Notes: generated by a model from the letters alone, not told the origin. A DNA stretch of 44,143 nt from Bacteroidota bacterium (GCA_023394415.1 JAEXAR010000023.1:1-44143), one strand, 5' to 3'; counted from the stretch's first letter, positions 25,661-34,944 are shown. Numbers and translations: made by a program.

Positions 25661-26767
25661 TTAGAGTTTTTCGTTTTCTAAAATTTTCATTACTACCAAT
25701 TCTTCTTTAGTGAGTCCGGCTTTTCCGTCATTAATTTCTATTTGATCTAATTCATTAAGATATTTTTCGATAGAAGAATTTTCATAAAGGTTGATTACCA
25801 ATGGATGAACGTAATATTTTCTGCATACAGTAGCAGTATTACCTAAATTTTCAGCTACTTTTTCCAAAGCTTCTTTTACTTTGGATTTGTAATCTTTATC
25901 CGTTTCTGCCATTCCGATTTCTTTAAAAGCAATTAAAGCATTCACTGTTCCGCTCCAAGTTCTGAAATCTTTCGCAGTAAAATCTTCACCGCTTATTTCT
26001 TTAATGTATGAATTTACCATTCCGCTATCAATGGCGTGTCGTTTTCCTTCATCATCATAATATTGGAAGAGTTCTTTTCCGGGAATATCTTTGCAATTTT
26101 GTACTGCTCTGGCTAATCTTCTGTTCTTCAAATCAATATCATGGTAAATTCCCTTTTTTCCTTTAAAAGAAAATTTAATTTTATCGCCTTTTACATCAAT
26201 ATGTTTATCCTTCAAAGTTGTTAAACCAAAAGATCCGTAAAGTTTTTCATACACATTGTTTCCAATCCTGATGTTGGTACGTTCCATCAAACTTACAATA
26301 ATGGCGAGCACTTTTCGCTGCTCCAATTTTTTCAAAGCCAAATCCTGTTCAATTTGAAGCCTTATTTTGGGTAGTGCATATCCAAACTGTAGCATTCTGT
26401 AGAATTTTGTATGATTGCGCAGTGCATTCCAAACAGGATGGTAACGGTACTGTTTACGTTGTTTAGCATCAATCCCGGTAGCCTGAAGGTGACCATTGTT
26501 TAAGGCACAAATCCATACTTGTTCCCAAGCAGGAGGAATCGCAAGTTTATTTATCCTTGTAATTTCTTCTTGATCCTTGATGCGAATCCCATTCAGATAA
26601 TAATGAAATTTTTTGCCGTACTTTTTTCTGGTAATTCCTTCAAATTTTTTATCCGTTGTGTAAATGAGTTCCACCGCTTTCGCAGATTTTACAGGATCCT
26701 TCATAATTTTGAGAATTTTTGAAGGCTTCAAGGAAGTAATAACATCTAAAGGTTGAACTTGCATCAT
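25661..26767 (-). CDS. DNA topoisomerase IB
   Basis: A 368-aa poxvirus-type topoisomerase IB that nicks and reseals one DNA strand through a 3'-phosphotyrosine. Family regions are RKKYGKKFHYYLNG, PPAWEQVWICALNNGHLQATG, RTNIRIGNNVYEKLYGSFGL, KDFRTWSGTVNAL and the C-terminal CRKYYVHP that holds the nucleophile Tyr. The start is uncertain: ATGs at 26767, 26764 and 26704 are all possible, the last removing a 21-residue lead. It is 151 nt downstream of LigD and 3 nt upstream of the Nei-like gene on the same strand. Confidence 0.9.
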   Translation of the reverse strand: MMQVQPLDVITSLKPSKILKIMKDPVKSAKAVELIYTTDKKFEGITRKKYGKKFHYYLNGIRIKDQEEITRINKLAIPPAWEQVWICALNNGHLQATGIDAKQRKQYRYHPVWNALRNHTKFYRMLQFGYALPKIRLQIEQDLALKKLEQRKVLAIIVSLMERTNIRIGNNVYEKLYGSFGLTTLKDKHIDVKGDKIKFSFKGKKGIYHDIDLKNRRLARAVQNCKDIPGKELFQYYDDEGKRHAIDSGMVNSYIKEISGEDFTAKDFRTWSGTVNALIAFKEIGMAETDKDYKSKVKEALEKVAENLGNTATVCRKYYVHPLVINLYENSSIEKYLNELDQIEINDGKAGLTKEELVVMKILENEKL

Positions 26768-26918
26768 GGGTTTAGCTGATTTATTTGTTTTGAATTTCTG
26801 AAAAATTTTAAGACTCTATGAATCTTATTTTTCTCATAAAAATCCTAGCAAACATGCAACCAACCAAAAGAATTGTTGTAATTATGGAAAGAGGTAAAGA
26901 AATCGTGTAAAAAGTTGT

Positions 26919-29459
26919 TTATTTCTGAAGATTTTCAATAGCGTTCAGCATATCGATGCCTTTTTGAAGGACGGGAAGAAAAAGATCACCTTTTTTTTCC
27001 ATTCTCGCCAATGCATTTTCGATATTCCAGTCTGTGGGTTTTAGTCCGGCCTTTACTTCTTTCCAATTCAAAGGCATAGAAACAGGAGCGCCATTTTTGG
27101 GACGCAAACTGTACACACTTGCTAAAGTTTGTCCGCGGCGGTTTTGAAGATAATCGAGGTAAATCTTGTTTTTATCCCTTTTTTGTAGGCTTCGTTCCAA
27201 AGTTGTAATCTCCGGCAGATTTTGCTGAACCTCCTGCATGAGGACGTGACCGAAATTTTTAACCTGCTCAAAAGAATAAAGACTTCCCATAGGAATATAA
27301 ATATGAATTCCCGAACTTCCGGAAGTTTTCGGATAGCCTTCAATTTTAGCCTTATCAAGAATTTTTTTCACTTCATTTGCAGTGGTAATCACGTCATCAA
27401 ACGTATTGTTATCAGAAGGATCCAGATCGAGAACCAAATAATCGGGGTTTTCGATATCTTCAATTCTACTGGTCCAAATATTCATTTCAATACAGCCTAA
27501 ATTGTTGAGGTAAGCAAGAGTTGCAGCGTCGTTGCAAATGATATAATTGATGTATTTATCATTGCTATCGGAGTAAATTTTATGAGTTTCAATCCAGTCC
27601 GGAGTTTCATCGGCGGCATCTTTTTGGTAAAAACTCATGCCGTCTATACCGTTTGGAAAGCGGTTTAAAGATTGTGCACGGTTTTTTAAATGAGGTAGAA
27701 TATACTCTGCTACACTTTGATAATAGGCAATTACATCACCTTTAGAAATTTGGTCTTGCGGATAATAAATTTTATTTTGATTGGTGAATTTTACTTCCTG
27801 TTTCCCAATTTTGGTTTTGGATTCGTTTTCTCTTTGTACAGATTGTTTTTTAACTGTTTTTGAAGCCTTCTTTTCCATAATTTCTACAGGATTTTGTTCA
27901 TCAGTTTTTAAATCTTCTACCATCTTGTCTTCACGCAGATGAAGGAAAACTGGATGCCTGAAAATGCCGTTTTTTGTTTTCTCAGAATATTTTATCTCTG
28001 CAACAAGTTCCGGTTTCAGCCAGGTTGATTTTTCGTTAGTTTTAGGAACAGATTTAAAAGGAGATTTTTCGATTATCAAAGGTTGCATTACCTCGAATAG
28101 TTCTTTTAAGGTTTTATCTGAAAAACCTGTTCCAATATGTCCTGTAAAGATGAGTTCACCATCGTGATACTGGCCTAAAATAAGGGATCCAAAGTGTTTT
28201 CTAGAGCCTTTAGGTTCGGTAAATCCACAAATAATGACTTCTTCGGTTTGCTGTGTTTTAATTTTTAACCATTCTGAACTGCGGATGCCATCACTGTAAG
28301 TGCTTTCGGTTTTTTTGGCGATGATACCTTCCAAACCCATGTTTTCTACAAGGCGGAAAAAATCTTTTCCATTCTCAAGGATATGGTCGCAATACTTGAT
28401 GTTTTCAGTTTCTTTTAAAGCCTCTTTCAGAAGCTCTTTCCGTTCAAGGAAACTTAAACTTCGTGTAGAATGCCCATTGAGAAACAATAAATCAAACACT
28501 TGGAAAATAACAGTCGTGCTGGGTTTTTCACCAATATTCTGTAGCCACTGGAAATTAGGTTTTCCGGTATGGTCATAAGCAACTAACTCACCATCCAAAA
28601 CCATTTCGTGTTGCTGTAAGCCGAGCTGATTTACTATTTTTTTAAATTTAGCAGAAAAATCTAATCCGTTTCTTGAATAAAGTTGGATACCATCACGCAA
28701 ATCGGCAACTGCACGATAACCGTCCCATTTTATTTCGAAAGCCCAGTCTTTACCGTCGAAAGGTTTATGATCTGAACTTTTGGCAAGCATTGGTTCGATG
28801 TATTGTTTCAGTTTTTTTTCTTTAGAAAGGGCAGGAGCGTAATTTTTGTATGATTTTGCAGTGTTTTCAGTAATGTTTTTTTCTTCCTTTTGATGAATGG
28901 CAGCTGTAACTTTTGAATTTTTTGGTGTGTGTTCTTCAGCATCATAAAAGTCGGTTGCAAATTGATCGTTGTGTTTGATGAGTAACCACGATTTTCCGTC
29001 GTCTGAATTTTTAATTTTAACCAAAGCGAATTCACCTTTAAGTTTTTTTCCGTGTAAAATGAACTTTAGGCTTTCCTTATGCAGTTCTGCTCGCATCACC
29101 AAATCATCTGTTTTTCCTTTTACTTTGTTTAGAGGTTCGTACCAGCCTTCATCCCAAATTTCCACTTCACCGGCACCATAATTTCCTTTGGGAATGGTTC
29201 CCTCGAAAGTGCGGTACGAAAAAGGATGATCTTCCACCATCATCGCAAGCCTTTTATCCTTTGGATTTAATGATGGACCTCTCGGAACTGCCCAACTTTT
29301 CAGCACACCATCCATTTCCAGCCGGAAATCGTAATGAAGATGCGATGCTGCGTGTCTCTGAATTACAAAACGCAATTGTTCACCTGAATTTTCGGCAATG
29401 CCTTCAGGTTCAGAAGTTTGTTTGAAATCACGTTTTTTGTTGTACTCTTCTAGAGACAT
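26919..29459 (-). CDS. ligD: ATP-dependent DNA ligase D (multidomain NHEJ enzyme)
   Basis: An 846-aa LigD for repair of double-strand breaks by non-homologous end joining. Domains in order: 3'-phosphoesterase (about residues 25-150; RHAASHLHYDFRLEMDG, EVEIWDEGWY), ATP-dependent ligase (about 215-520; AFEIKWDGYRA with nucleophile Lys244), and primase-polymerase (about 560-840; DLDPSD metal motif, SGSSGIHIYIP). A Lys/Glu-rich linker (about 535-560) separates ligase and polymerase. This PE-Lig-Pol order is one of the known LigD arrangements. Ku lies 231 nt upstream on the same strand. Confidence 0.96.
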   Translation of the reverse strand: MSLEEYNKKRDFKQTSEPEGIAENSGEQLRFVIQRHAASHLHYDFRLEMDGVLKSWAVPRGPSLNPKDKRLAMMVEDHPFSYRTFEGTIPKGNYGAGEVEIWDEGWYEPLNKVKGKTDDLVMRAELHKESLKFILHGKKLKGEFALVKIKNSDDGKSWLLIKHNDQFATDFYDAEEHTPKNSKVTAAIHQKEEKNITENTAKSYKNYAPALSKEKKLKQYIEPMLAKSSDHKPFDGKDWAFEIKWDGYRAVADLRDGIQLYSRNGLDFSAKFKKIVNQLGLQQHEMVLDGELVAYDHTGKPNFQWLQNIGEKPSTTVIFQVFDLLFLNGHSTRSLSFLERKELLKEALKETENIKYCDHILENGKDFFRLVENMGLEGIIAKKTESTYSDGIRSSEWLKIKTQQTEEVIICGFTEPKGSRKHFGSLILGQYHDGELIFTGHIGTGFSDKTLKELFEVMQPLIIEKSPFKSVPKTNEKSTWLKPELVAEIKYSEKTKNGIFRHPVFLHLREDKMVEDLKTDEQNPVEIMEKKASKTVKKQSVQRENESKTKIGKQEVKFTNQNKIYYPQDQISKGDVIAYYQSVAEYILPHLKNRAQSLNRFPNGIDGMSFYQKDAADETPDWIETHKIYSDSNDKYINYIICNDAATLAYLNNLGCIEMNIWTSRIEDIENPDYLVLDLDPSDNNTFDDVITTANEVKKILDKAKIEGYPKTSGSSGIHIYIPMGSLYSFEQVKNFGHVLMQEVQQNLPEITTLERSLQKRDKNKIYLDYLQNRRGQTLASVYSLRPKNGAPVSMPLNWKEVKAGLKPTDWNIENALARMEKKGDLFLPVLQKGIDMLNAIENLQK

Positions 29460-29636
29460 TTTTTTTGAGATTTTAGATTTTAGATGTTGGATTACAGACT
29501 TTTTTAATTATAGATTTCTAAAAAAAATTGGTGCAAAAAATTGAAATATTGTCATACTGAAGCTATACAAGAAGTTAAAAAACATTTATAAGTAGGTTTA
29601 ACATCACTAATTATGATTTAATTTTCTTATCTTAAT

Positions 29637-29689
29637 ATCTCGTACCTTATCTCGATCTCGAATCTCGAATCTCATAACTCGAATCTCAA
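29637..29689. repeat. Degenerate 7-bp tandem repeat (TCTCGAA-like)
   Basis: Just beyond the Ku stop codon, about six imperfect copies of ATCTCGA/ATCTCGAA/AACTCGA run head to tail. No coding potential is apparent. A similar AAACTCG array occurs at 37626-37673. Confidence 0.75.
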
Positions 29690-29690
29690 A

Positions 29691-30470
29691 TTATCCTGCT
29701 GCTTTTTTCCCCGCTTCCAGACTTGCTTTCAATTGTTCCATCAAATCACTTGGTGCAGCAGATTTCTCTTCTTCTTCAACAATTTTCACGGCTTTGCCTT
29801 TTGCTTTCTGATTGATGATCTTCATTAAATCATCGTGGTAAGTATCCTTGAATTTTTCGGGTGCAAAATCTGTAGCCAGTTGTTTTATTAGGCTTTCAGC
29901 CATTTTCAATTCGTCTTCTTTGGGGTTTTTGCCTGTAGGAATATTCAATTCTTCATATGAGCGTAGTTCTTGTGGGAATCGCATCCTGTTTACCATTAAG
30001 ATTTTATCTTCATAAGGACGAACCAAACAAAGAATTTCTTTTTCTCTTAATATAAATGTGCCGATGCCAGCCATTTTGGTTTTTACCAATGATTTTAGAA
30101 GCAATTTATAAGCTTCTTCACCATTTTTTTGAGGTTCAAGAAAATAGGGCGTTTCGAAGTATGCAGCATCTATCTCATTAACGTTTACAAACTGTTTTAT
30201 GGAGAGTATCTTTGACTTTTCAGGAGAAGCAGCTTCAAAATCTTCTTTTTTAAGTACGATGTATTTGTCCTCCATTTTATAGCCTTTTACAATATTTTCG
30301 TAAGCAACTTCTTTTCCGGTCTTTTCATTCACGCGCTTGAATTTGATGTTGCCGAAATCCTTACTGTCCAGCATATCCAGATCTAAAGTGCTTTCTTCTG
30401 ATGCTGAATATAATTTAATGGGAATATTAACCAAGCCAAAGCCAATGGCTCCACTCCAAATTGCTCTCAT
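29691..30470 (-). CDS. ku: Ku protein, non-homologous end joining
   Basis: A 259-aa bacterial Ku homologue that forms a ring on DNA ends and recruits LigD. It opens with the family signature MRAIWSGAIGFGLVNIPIKL, contains GKEVAYENIVKGYKME and LRSYEELNIP, and ends in a short Lys/Ala-rich tail (SLEAGKKAAG) of the kind used for DNA or LigD contact. It precedes ligD on the same strand with 231 nt between, so they may be co-transcribed or have separate promoters. Confidence 0.96.
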   Translation of the reverse strand: MRAIWSGAIGFGLVNIPIKLYSASEESTLDLDMLDSKDFGNIKFKRVNEKTGKEVAYENIVKGYKMEDKYIVLKKEDFEAASPEKSKILSIKQFVNVNEIDAAYFETPYFLEPQKNGEEAYKLLLKSLVKTKMAGIGTFILREKEILCLVRPYEDKILMVNRMRFPQELRSYEELNIPTGKNPKEDELKMAESLIKQLATDFAPEKFKDTYHDDLMKIINQKAKGKAVKIVEEEEKSAAPSDLMEQLKASLEAGKKAAG

Positions 30471-30586
30471 AATTTATTTTTTTTGTGATTGTTGTAGAAG
30501 CATCAAAAATTGTGACAAATGTATTAAGTGAATAAATTTATGAATTATTTAACCTCTTGTAACAAATATTTAAGTCTAAAATTGTC

Positions 30587-30594
30587 TATTTTTG
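30587..30594 (+). promoter_or_regulatory. Putative -7 box of tpx
   Basis: TATTTTTG matches TAnnTTTG and ends 26 nt before the tpx ATG. The nearest upstream TTG is 27 bp away, longer than usual. Confidence 0.5.
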
Positions 30595-30620
30595 GAAATA
30601 ACATTTAACATTTAAAGATT

Positions 30621-31118
30621 ATGGCAAATATTACATTAAAAGGCAATGCAGTAAATACAGTAGGCAATCTTCCGGAAAACGGATCATCGGTTAAAGATTT
30701 TGCACTTGTGAACGAAAAACTGGAAGTAAAACAACTTTCAGATTACGATGGAAAGAAGAAAATTTTCAATATTTTTCCAAGCATTGATACAGGTGTTTGT
30801 GCGGCTTCTGCAAGAAAGTTTAACGAAAAAGCGGGGGAGCTTGATCAAACTGTAGTTATTAACGTATCCAAAGACTTACCATTTGCTTTAGGTAGATTTT
30901 GTGCTGCAGAAGGTTTAGATCATGTAGAAACTTTATCCGATTTCAGAGGAACTTTTGGTGATGATTATGGTGTTTCGATTACAGACAGTCCAATGAAAGG
31001 TTTACTTTCAAGAGCAGTAATTGTGACCGACGAAAATAATAATGTGGTATATACCGAACAGGTTCCTGAAATTACTTCAGAACCCGATTATGAAGCGGCT
31101 TTAAATGCTGCAAGGTAA
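30621..31118 (+). CDS. tpx: Thiol peroxidase
   Basis: A 165-aa atypical 2-Cys peroxiredoxin that reduces hydroperoxides using thioredoxin. The peroxidatic Cys60 is in FPSIDTGVCAASARKF and the resolving Cys94 in LGRFCAAEGL, the spacing seen in Tpx proteins. The loop has DTGVC where many family members have DTPVC. Length and the end SEPDYEAALNA match the family. Single gene with its own promoter box. Confidence 0.95.
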   Translation: MANITLKGNAVNTVGNLPENGSSVKDFALVNEKLEVKQLSDYDGKKKIFNIFPSIDTGVCAASARKFNEKAGELDQTVVINVSKDLPFALGRFCAAEGLDHVETLSDFRGTFGDDYGVSITDSPMKGLLSRAVIVTDENNNVVYTEQVPEITSEPDYEAALNAAR

Positions 31119-31192
31119 TTAAATGTATTATCATTTCGAACATTATAAACGGAATGATGAATCCTTTTAACGATTCTCAAAAACTTTCACAA

Positions 31193-31227
31193 AAATCAAA
31201 GGTTTTCTTTTTGAAAATCTTTGATTT
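31193..31227. terminator. AT-rich inverted repeat, possible terminator after tpx
   Basis: AAATCAAAG and CTTTGATTT, with adjoining GTTTTC/GAAAAT, form a long AT-rich stem around a T-rich loop, 75 nt after the tpx stop. There is no proper U-run after it, so termination is uncertain. The rest of the 31119-31356 gap shows nothing coding. Confidence 0.4.
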
Positions 31228-31356
31228 GTTTAGATAAGTTAAATTGAAACTTGGAGTCTAACCAACTGGTGAAATTTGTATTAAATGTTTTGATTAATTT
31301 TATAATCCTTTTATCTTAGCCAAAAATTAAATTAATTTTAAGTTTAAATTTCATCA

Positions 31357-31923
31357 ATGAATGATCATCTTAAATTTGTCTACCAACATCCTTTAATTTC
31401 TGAAATAGATTTGGAGAAAATTGCTTCCAAACATCATTCAGTTGAATTCAAAAAAAATGAATTTTTATTAAAGGAAGGAGAGACAGCTCAGGAATATTAT
31501 ATTTTAACAGAGGGTTTGGTTCGAGCTTTCGTTCACGATTACGATAATAATGAAATTACGACAGAATTTTTTGTAGAGAATGAGATTGTGATTATACCAT
31601 CGTCTCTATTTCAGAAAATTCCTTCTCAGGAAAATTTACAAGCGATTATAGATTGTAAACTTCTAAAAATTCAATACGATGATTTTCAGGAGCTGTTCCA
31701 TACCATTGAAGGAATGAAAGAATGGGGAAGAATGTGGTTTACCTATCAATTGTTTGCGGTGAAAAATCAAAAAATTGAAATGATTACTGAATCTGCAACC
31801 CATCGCTACTTAAAACTAATGAAACATAAACCGGAGATTATACAGAATGCACCGCTGAAATACATTGCGTCTTATCTCGGAATTACTGATACTTCTTTAA
31901 GCAGAATCAGGCGGGAACTTTGA
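31357..31923 (+). CDS. Crp/Fnr-family transcriptional regulator
   Basis: A 188-aa regulator. An N-terminal cNMP-binding-type beta-barrel covers about residues 10-120 (FKKNEFLLKEGETAQEYYIL, GLVRAFVHD, EIVIIPSSLF). The C-terminal HTH is LKYIASYLGITDTSLSRIRREL. No Cys cluster for an iron-sulfur centre is present, and the canonical cyclic-nucleotide contact residues are not obvious, so the ligand is uncertain. It lies just before a run of VOC/SRPBCC genes in the same direction, with a separate promoter after it. Confidence 0.9.
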   Translation: MNDHLKFVYQHPLISEIDLEKIASKHHSVEFKKNEFLLKEGETAQEYYILTEGLVRAFVHDYDNNEITTEFFVENEIVIIPSSLFQKIPSQENLQAIIDCKLLKIQYDDFQELFHTIEGMKEWGRMWFTYQLFAVKNQKIEMITESATHRYLKLMKHKPEIIQNAPLKYIASYLGITDTSLSRIRREL

Positions 31924-31944
31924 TTTCTTGCCATAAGTCAAGTG

Positions 31945-31972
31945 TTGTATTGGTCTTTAGAATTTATCTTTG
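31945..31972 (+). promoter_or_regulatory. Putative promoter of the VOC gene
   Basis: TTG (31945-31947), a 17-bp spacer and TATCTTTG (31965-31972) match the Bacteroidetes promoter pattern. The transcript would begin about 30 nt before the ATG at 32009. Confidence 0.6.
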
Positions 31973-32008
31973 ATTAAACATTTAATAAACATTTAAAAAA
32001 TTAATACA

Positions 32009-32446
32009 ATGAAACTAAATCCTTATCTCAACTTCGATGGAACCTGTGAGGAAGCTTTCAACTTTTACAAAAAAGTATTTCAGACAGAATTTAACCAATT
32101 CGGAATTATGCGTTTCGGCGATATTCCGCCACAGGAAGGTATGCCTTCAATGCCAGATGAAATCAAAAACCGTGTGATGCACGTTGGTATCAACCTTGGA
32201 AACCAAACTCTTATGGGCAGCGACATTATGCCAGGCTTTGGTAACAGGCCTTTTCAGATTGGCGATAACAATTATGTAAGTTTGCATCCCGATTCCCGTG
32301 AAGAAGCCGATCGTCTTTTTGCAGAACTTTCCGAAGGCGGCGAATTAGAAATGCCAATGGAAGACCAATTTTGGGGCGATTATTTTGGCAGTTTCCGCGA
32401 TAAATTTGGTACTAGTTGGATGATTAATTACAATCCGAACGCTTAA
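32009..32446 (+). CDS. VOC-family (PhnB/glyoxalase-like) protein
   Basis: A 145-aa single vicinal-oxygen-chelate domain protein of the PhnB-like type, beginning MKLNPYLNFDGTCEEAFNFY and ending FRDKFGTSWMINYNPNA, both typical of this subfamily. These small proteins may bind metals and small electrophiles, but substrates are generally unknown. It has its own promoter and is followed by 210 bp with no gene, which begins with a small inverted pair (AGGGTGGCTTGCAG / CTGCAACCGCCTTAAT). Confidence 0.88.
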   Translation: MKLNPYLNFDGTCEEAFNFYKKVFQTEFNQFGIMRFGDIPPQEGMPSMPDEIKNRVMHVGINLGNQTLMGSDIMPGFGNRPFQIGDNNYVSLHPDSREEADRLFAELSEGGELEMPMEDQFWGDYFGSFRDKFGTSWMINYNPNA

Positions 32447-32656
32447 AATTTTAATTAGGGTGGCTTGCAGTTTCTGCAACCGCCTTAATTTTCATTGAAA
32501 AAAAATTATAATCTCCTTATACGCTGCAATTCCTTGCGCCATTACTTTTCAATGATTATTGTGTAATTTTCTCCGTTATCGATGCCGCATAAACATTCTG
32601 TTCAAACAGAAAATAAAAAAATGTGTATTTTGTAGTACCTTTTGTAAAACAATGAT

Positions 32657-33001
32657 ATGACAGAAGTTGACCAATATATTTCTCAATTTCCTGAAGATGT
32701 ACAGGAGATTTTAAAGCAAATACGGCTCATTATTTTGGAAGAAACGCCTGAGGCGGAAGAAAAAATCAGTTACGGAATGCCAGGATATTACGTTCACAGC
32801 AAACCATTGGTATATTTTGCCGCTTACAAAAATCATATTGGTTTTTATGCTACACCAACAGGTCACGAAGCTTTCAAACAGGAACTTTCATCGTACAAGC
32901 AAGGTAAAGGTTCTGTACAGTTCCCATTAAAAGAGAAGATTCCTTACGAATTAATTGCTAAAATTGTAAAATTCAGAAAACAACAAGTAGACAAAAAATA
33001 A
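32657..33001 (+). CDS. DUF1801-family protein (iron chaperone-like)
   Basis: A 114-aa protein of the DUF1801/YdhG-like fold: TEVDQYISQFPEDVQEILKQ, EEKISYGMPGYYV and KGSVQFPLKEKIPYELIAKI are typical. Some relatives are called iron chaperones. Two nucleotides separate its stop from the next SRPBCC gene, so they form a translation-linked pair. Confidence 0.88.
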   Translation: MTEVDQYISQFPEDVQEILKQIRLIILEETPEAEEKISYGMPGYYVHSKPLVYFAAYKNHIGFYATPTGHEAFKQELSSYKQGKGSVQFPLKEKIPYELIAKIVKFRKQQVDKK

Positions 33002-33003
33002 AA

Positions 33004-33417
33004 ATGGAAAAAGTAACTTTAAAAAGCACCATATTAAGGCCTGCAGATAAAGTGTGGGAATATTTTACCAAACCGGAACACATCACCCAATGGAATTTTG
33101 CGTCACCGGATTGGGCTTGCCCAAAGGCAGAAGCCGATTTGCGAGAAGGAGGACGTTTCAATTATAGAATGGAAGCTAAAGATGGCAGTTTTGGGTTCGA
33201 TTTTACAGGAACTTTCAATGAAATTGTACCCAGCCAAAAACTAACTTACACTATTGATGATGGTAGAATGGTAGAGGTTCTATTTAATGCAGTGGATAAC
33301 AGTACTACAGAAATTATAGAAACCTTCGAGGCGGAAACCATGAACCCTGTTGAGATGCAGCGAGAAGGTTGGAGCAATATCCTTCATAATTTCGAGAAAT
33401 ATGCAGAAAATAATTAA
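33004..33417 (+). CDS. SRPBCC/AHSA1-like protein, copy 1
   Basis: A 137-aa SRPBCC-fold protein (LKSTILRPADKVWEYFTKPE; LREGGRFNYRMEAKDGSFGF; FEAETMNPVEMQREGWSNIL). It follows the DUF1801 gene by 2 nt and is a tandem paralogue of the gene at 33487-33903, sharing LREGG-FNY-MEAKDGSFG. The ligand is unknown. Confidence 0.88.
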   Translation: MEKVTLKSTILRPADKVWEYFTKPEHITQWNFASPDWACPKAEADLREGGRFNYRMEAKDGSFGFDFTGTFNEIVPSQKLTYTIDDGRMVEVLFNAVDNSTTEIIETFEAETMNPVEMQREGWSNILHNFEKYAENN

Positions 33418-33486
33418 CTAAGTTATAGCATGACTCGTTAATTCGTATTTCATTTTTATTTTCATTATATTTAAAAAAATAAAATA

Positions 33487-33903
33487 ATGGAAACAATAAA
33501 ATCTGAAGTGATGCTTTTGGCTCCTGTAAAAAGAGTTTGGGATTGTTTTTCAGAACCAAAACATATTTCCAAATGGTTTTTTGCAACCCACAATTACAAA
33601 GTTCCTAAAGCCGTAAATGATTTGCGCGAAGGCGGGAAATTCAATTATGCAATGGAGGCTAAAGATGGCAGTTTTGGCTATAGCTTTTCGGGTACTATCA
33701 ACGAAATTAGCACGTTACAAAAAATACTATCAACATTGGATGATGGACGTGCTGTAGAGTTTTATTTTGATAAAATTGATGAGGGTACAACCAAATTTAC
33801 AATGCTCTTTCAGCCCGAAACCAAAAACACTCGCGAAAGTCAGAAACGTTTTTGGGATGTGGTTCTGAATAATTTTGAAAGGTATGTTGAAAATCAAAAA
33901 TAA
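33487..33903 (+). CDS. SRPBCC/AHSA1-like protein, copy 2
   Basis: A 138-aa paralogue of the preceding gene, aligning without large gaps (VKRVWDCFSEPKHISKWFF; LREGGKFNYAMEAKDGSFGY; ESQKRFWDVVLNNFERYVE). The 69-bp gap between the copies is AT-rich. The two have diverged clearly at the protein level outside the core motif, so the duplication is not very recent. Confidence 0.88.
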   Translation: METIKSEVMLLAPVKRVWDCFSEPKHISKWFFATHNYKVPKAVNDLREGGKFNYAMEAKDGSFGYSFSGTINEISTLQKILSTLDDGRAVEFYFDKIDEGTTKFTMLFQPETKNTRESQKRFWDVVLNNFERYVENQK

Positions 33904-34028
33904 CATCAATTTTCTGCTTTTTTAGGCTTAAATTTTAATAAGAAATCTGAAAAATTAGAAATCATTGAAATTGTTTTAGGTACAACTACACCTTTTTATA
34001 AGTTTTAATTTGATCAAAAAGAATTTTA

Positions 34029-34898
34029 ATGAATAACGATATCTTCCCTTGCCTTTGGTACAATGGTGATGCAAGACAATCTGCTGAATTTTATTGTGAT
34101 GTTTTTGGTGGCAAAATTACAGTAGATTCACCTGTGGTGATTAATATTGAACTTTTCGGGCAGCGAATGATGCTCTTGAATGCAGGTCCTCAATTTGTAA
34201 AAAATGCCTCTGTTTCATTTATGGTTTTATGCGAAACAGAAGAAGAGGTAGAAAAATATTGGCAACCACTTTCAGAAGGAGGAATGGTGTTAATGGAACT
34301 TGGGGAATATCCGTGGAGTAAAAAATATGGTTGGGTGCGTGATAGATTTGGCGTGACTTGGCAAGTATATTTGGGTGCAAAACAAGGTGATCAAAAGATC
34401 ATTCCAACTTTGATGTACATACATCAAAACAACGGAAAGGCAATGGAAGCTATGGAATTGTACACTAATATTTTTCCAAATTCCAAGATCGGTGGCGTTT
34501 TAAAATATGGTGAAGGCGTCGGCAACGAGACCCACGAAATTCCGGAAAATGTGCAACATGCAGATTTTGATCTTGATGGCTATACTTTTTTCTGTATGGA
34601 TAATTCTTACGATCATCAATTCGATTTCAATGAAGGTATTTCGATTGTAGTAATGACAGATGACCAAGCCGAAACCGATCATTTATGGAATTCGCTCACC
34701 GAAAATGGTGGCGAAGAGAGCCGTTGTGGTTGGCTGAAAGATAAATTTGGTGTTAGTTGGCAAATCGTACCTAAAAGGCTTTTGGAATTGATGAACGATT
34801 TCAACCATCCCGAAAAGGCTCATAAAGTGGTAGAAGCAATGCTACAAATGAGAAAAATAATCATTGCCGATTTGGAAAAAGCTTATAATGAAGTATAA
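34029..34898 (+). CDS. Two-domain VOC/PhnB-like protein
   Basis: A 289-aa protein made of two VOC (PhnB/3-demethylubiquinone methyltransferase-like) domains in tandem: domain 1 about residues 1-125 (FPCLWYNGDARQSAEFY to DRFGVTWQVYLG) and domain 2 about 128-265 (IPTLMYIHQNNGKAMEAMEL to DKFGVSWQIVPKRL). A helical tail follows (ALLELMND-like, MLQMRKIIIADLEKAYNEV). The function is unproven. It lies in the run of small VOC and SRPBCC genes. Confidence 0.88.
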   Translation: MNNDIFPCLWYNGDARQSAEFYCDVFGGKITVDSPVVINIELFGQRMMLLNAGPQFVKNASVSFMVLCETEEEVEKYWQPLSEGGMVLMELGEYPWSKKYGWVRDRFGVTWQVYLGAKQGDQKIIPTLMYIHQNNGKAMEAMELYTNIFPNSKIGGVLKYGEGVGNETHEIPENVQHADFDLDGYTFFCMDNSYDHQFDFNEGISIVVMTDDQAETDHLWNSLTENGGEESRCGWLKDKFGVSWQIVPKRLLELMNDFNHPEKAHKVVEAMLQMRKIIIADLEKAYNEV

Positions 34899-34944
34899 TA
34901 CAATCATTATAACTTAAATTCAGTATTAAACCAAAACTCACCTT

